From positions 1-7,122 of the forward strand of contig JAHELQ010000273.1 of the NCBI GenBank assembly GCA_024644125.1: a stretch of 7,122 bases of DNA, in the 5' to 3' direction. Both the position numbers and the translations under genes were made by a program. Within the stretch, counting starts at the first letter, position 1. Every line of letters begins with the position of its first letter. The notes under the pieces were generated by a model that was not told the origin of the DNA, made no database searches, and saw only the letters and a list, made by a program, of their open reading frames with translations. Origin of the DNA: Candidatus Aminicenantota bacterium. GTDB lineage: Bacteria; Acidobacteriota; Aminicenantia; UBA2199. Below, piece by piece: positions 5,901-7,122 of the stretch.

Positions 5901-5922
5901 GGGCACTTTTTTTTGAGTGCCC
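5901..5922 (+). terminator. Hairpin terminator of the three-gene operon
   Basis: GGGCACT (5901-5907) and AGTGCCC (5916-5922) form a perfect 7-bp stem with an 8-nt loop of seven T and one G. The T-run is in the loop; downstream is only moderately T-rich (ATTCTTCTT). It lies 23 nt after the peptide stop and precedes the OPT gene, so it probably separates the two transcripts. Confidence 0.6.
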
Positions 5923-5998
5923 ATTCTTCTTGAAATAATTTTTGCGGTGTGTTAAGGTTTTATTTGAATAATTATATCCAAATTGGAGGTCTGTCGTT

Positions 5999-7122
5999 AT
6001 GGCAAAGGAAATGAAAGAAGAACATTTCGTCCGTAAAGGTTTGCCGGAGAATGCATATCGCAAACTAAAGGAAGGTGAGACGTATCTTCCGGTCGTACCG
6101 GAGGGTTCCCCGTTACCGGAAGCGACTCCGTATTCGTTGGTATGGGGTATCATCTACGCAATTTTGTTTTCATTGGCCGCCGCGTACCTTGGCTTGAAGA
6201 TCGGCCAGGTATTCGAAGCCGCCATCCCAATCGCTATTCTGGCGGTCGGTTTTTCATCCCTGTTCAACCGGAAGAACGCGCTCTCGGAAAATGTAATTAT
6301 CCAGTCCATCGGCGGAAGCTCCGGTGTGATTGTGGCGGGCGCGATTTTTACCATTCCCGGTCTGTATATCCTGGGCATCGAAGCATCGTTCATCCAGGTC
6401 TTCCTTGCCTCGTTATTGGGTGGGTTCCTGGGAATTTTGTTCTTGATCCCGTTCCGTAAATATTTTGTCAAAGATATGCACGGCGAATTCCCATTCCCCG
6501 AAGCAACGGCTATCACCGAGGTGTTGGTGGCTGGCGAAGCTGGGGGCAACCAGGCGAAGATCCTGCTCAAGGCTCTGGCGATCGGCGGTGTCTACAATTT
6601 CTTGGTCGAAGGGTTCGGACTCTGGAAGCAAAAGATATCCACCATTTCCTTCGGCTGGGGGAAATATATCGCGGATAAAGTCCGGTTGGAATTCAACTTC
6701 CTCACCGGCGCCGCGGTTATGGGCCTCGGTTACCTCATCGGTCTGAAATATTCGTTGATTATTGTCTGCGGATCGTTGTTGTCCTGGTGGGTGTTTGTAC
6801 CGGCCCTCTATTACATCGGCCAATTCAACCCGGAACCAATCCTGGGCGCTGTAAAACCCATCGCCGACATGATGCCGCAGGAATTGTTCATCAAGTTTGT
6901 ACAGCCCATTGGTATCGGCGGCATCGCGGCTGCGGGTATCATTGGTATCATCAAATCCCGTAAGATTATTATAGGGGCGTTCAAGCTGGCGGCGCACGAA
7001 ATCTTCGGTAAGGGAAAAGACGGCGGAGCCGGCAGTAAAGTTGAACGTTTGCAGACAGACATCTCCATGAAATGGAATATGATTTTGATCGCATCCGTTC
7101 TATTGGGTGTGTTTGCATTCTT
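5999..7122 (+). CDS. OPT-family oligopeptide transporter, 3' end beyond window
   Basis: The first 374 residues of an inner-membrane OPT-family transporter, which takes up oligopeptides or peptide-like and metal-chelate substrates, probably by proton symport (family knowledge). A hydrophilic N-terminus of about 43 residues is followed by hydrophobic segments at roughly 47-64, 72-89, 104-126, 129-151, 186-206, 234-250, 252-273, 303-318 and 359 onward. Diagnostic elements are IGGSSGVIVAGAIFTIPG (104-121) and FPFPEATAITEVLVAGE (164-180), matching the PEATA-EVL-AGE signature of the bacterial/archaeal branch. Family members are usually over 600 residues, so a little over half is present and the frame stays open at the edge. 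The ATG has GGAGG (5985-5989) 9 nt upstream; no convincing promoter was found in 5923-5984, though the region is AT-rich. Composition returns to GC-rich, unlike the preceding operon. Confidence 0.93.
   Translation, partial: MAKEMKEEHFVRKGLPENAYRKLKEGETYLPVVPEGSPLPEATPYSLVWGIIYAILFSLAAAYLGLKIGQVFEAAIPIAILAVGFSSLFNRKNALSENVIIQSIGGSSGVIVAGAIFTIPGLYILGIEASFIQVFLASLLGGFLGILFLIPFRKYFVKDMHGEFPFPEATAITEVLVAGEAGGNQAKILLKALAIGGVYNFLVEGFGLWKQKISTISFGWGKYIADKVRLEFNFLTGAAVMGLGYLIGLKYSLIIVCGSLLSWWVFVPALYYIGQFNPEPILGAVKPIADMMPQELFIKFVQPIGIGGIAAAGIIGIIKSRKIIIGAFKLAAHEIFGKGKDGGAGSKVERLQTDISMKWNMILIASVLLGVFAF

Noticed and set aside
5618..6153. Minus-strand frames 5618-5896 and 5647-6153, and plus-strand 5642-5890
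   Set aside because: They cross the Cys-rich peptide, hairpin and OPT start in other frames. The peptide frame is supported by a signal sequence, ribosome binding site and operon coupling; these are not.
6142..7068. Frames over the OPT gene (6142-6459, 6154-6570, 6413-6997, 6465-6746, 6811-7068)
   Set aside because: The uninterrupted frame from 5999 carries OPT signatures to the window edge; the others are shadows.
1..7122. tRNA, rRNA or CRISPR array
   Set aside because: No cloverleaf, rRNA-like block or regularly spaced repeats were seen.

Overview
The window comes from a bacterium with a mixed base composition. Housekeeping-type genes (serS, an acetyltransferase, a DHOD-like flavoprotein, an OPT transporter) are moderately GC-rich: hand counts give 37 of 60 G+C at 541-600 and 35 of 60 at 6541-6600. 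A central block (about 3545-5960) is AT-rich, with 20 of 60 at 4081-4140. Shine-Dalgarno sites are strong (AGGAGG, GGAGG) and promoters look sigma70-like. The pairing of a GRGPGEF-type six-bladed beta-propeller with a redoxin, a bacterial OPT transporter and a DHOD-like FMN protein would suit an FCB-group or similar candidate phylum. That placement is inference; no marker in the window settles it.

Layout: 1-396 carries no convincing gene. It holds a roughly 204-bp stretch bounded by short inverted repeats (9-20 and 201-212), a perfect 13-bp tandem duplication (209-234), a dispersed 13-bp direct repeat, and then a good promoter (278-306) for serS. Seryl-tRNA synthetase (397-1662) appears to start at an ATT codon behind a perfect AGGAGG. 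A GNAT-family acetyltransferase (1659-2522) overlaps its stop by ATGA. A GC-rich hairpin (2530-2548) separates this pair from a convergent minus-strand gene (2561-3544). That gene encodes a dihydroorotate dehydrogenase-like FMN barrel lacking the usual catalytic-loop motif, and has its own promoter at 3600-3628.

The 3545-3891 intergenic stretch holds that divergent promoter, a perfect 10-bp inverted repeat (3772-3813) and a strong TTGACA promoter (3824-3851). The latter drives a compact three-gene operon: a membrane-anchored CxxC thioredoxin-like protein (3892-4449), a secreted or anchored six-bladed beta-propeller (4460-5569), and a 103-residue acidic peptide with a signal sequence and eight cysteines (5566-5877). 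The operon ends at a hairpin (5901-5922). I read it as a candidate system in which the redoxin matures or reduces a disulfide-rich exported peptide whose partner may be the propeller. The layout resembles the NVEALA-peptide/propeller loci of Bacteroidetes, but I see no clear homology to them. This is the most interesting part of the window.

The window closes with the first 374 codons of an OPT-family oligopeptide transporter (5999 to the right edge).
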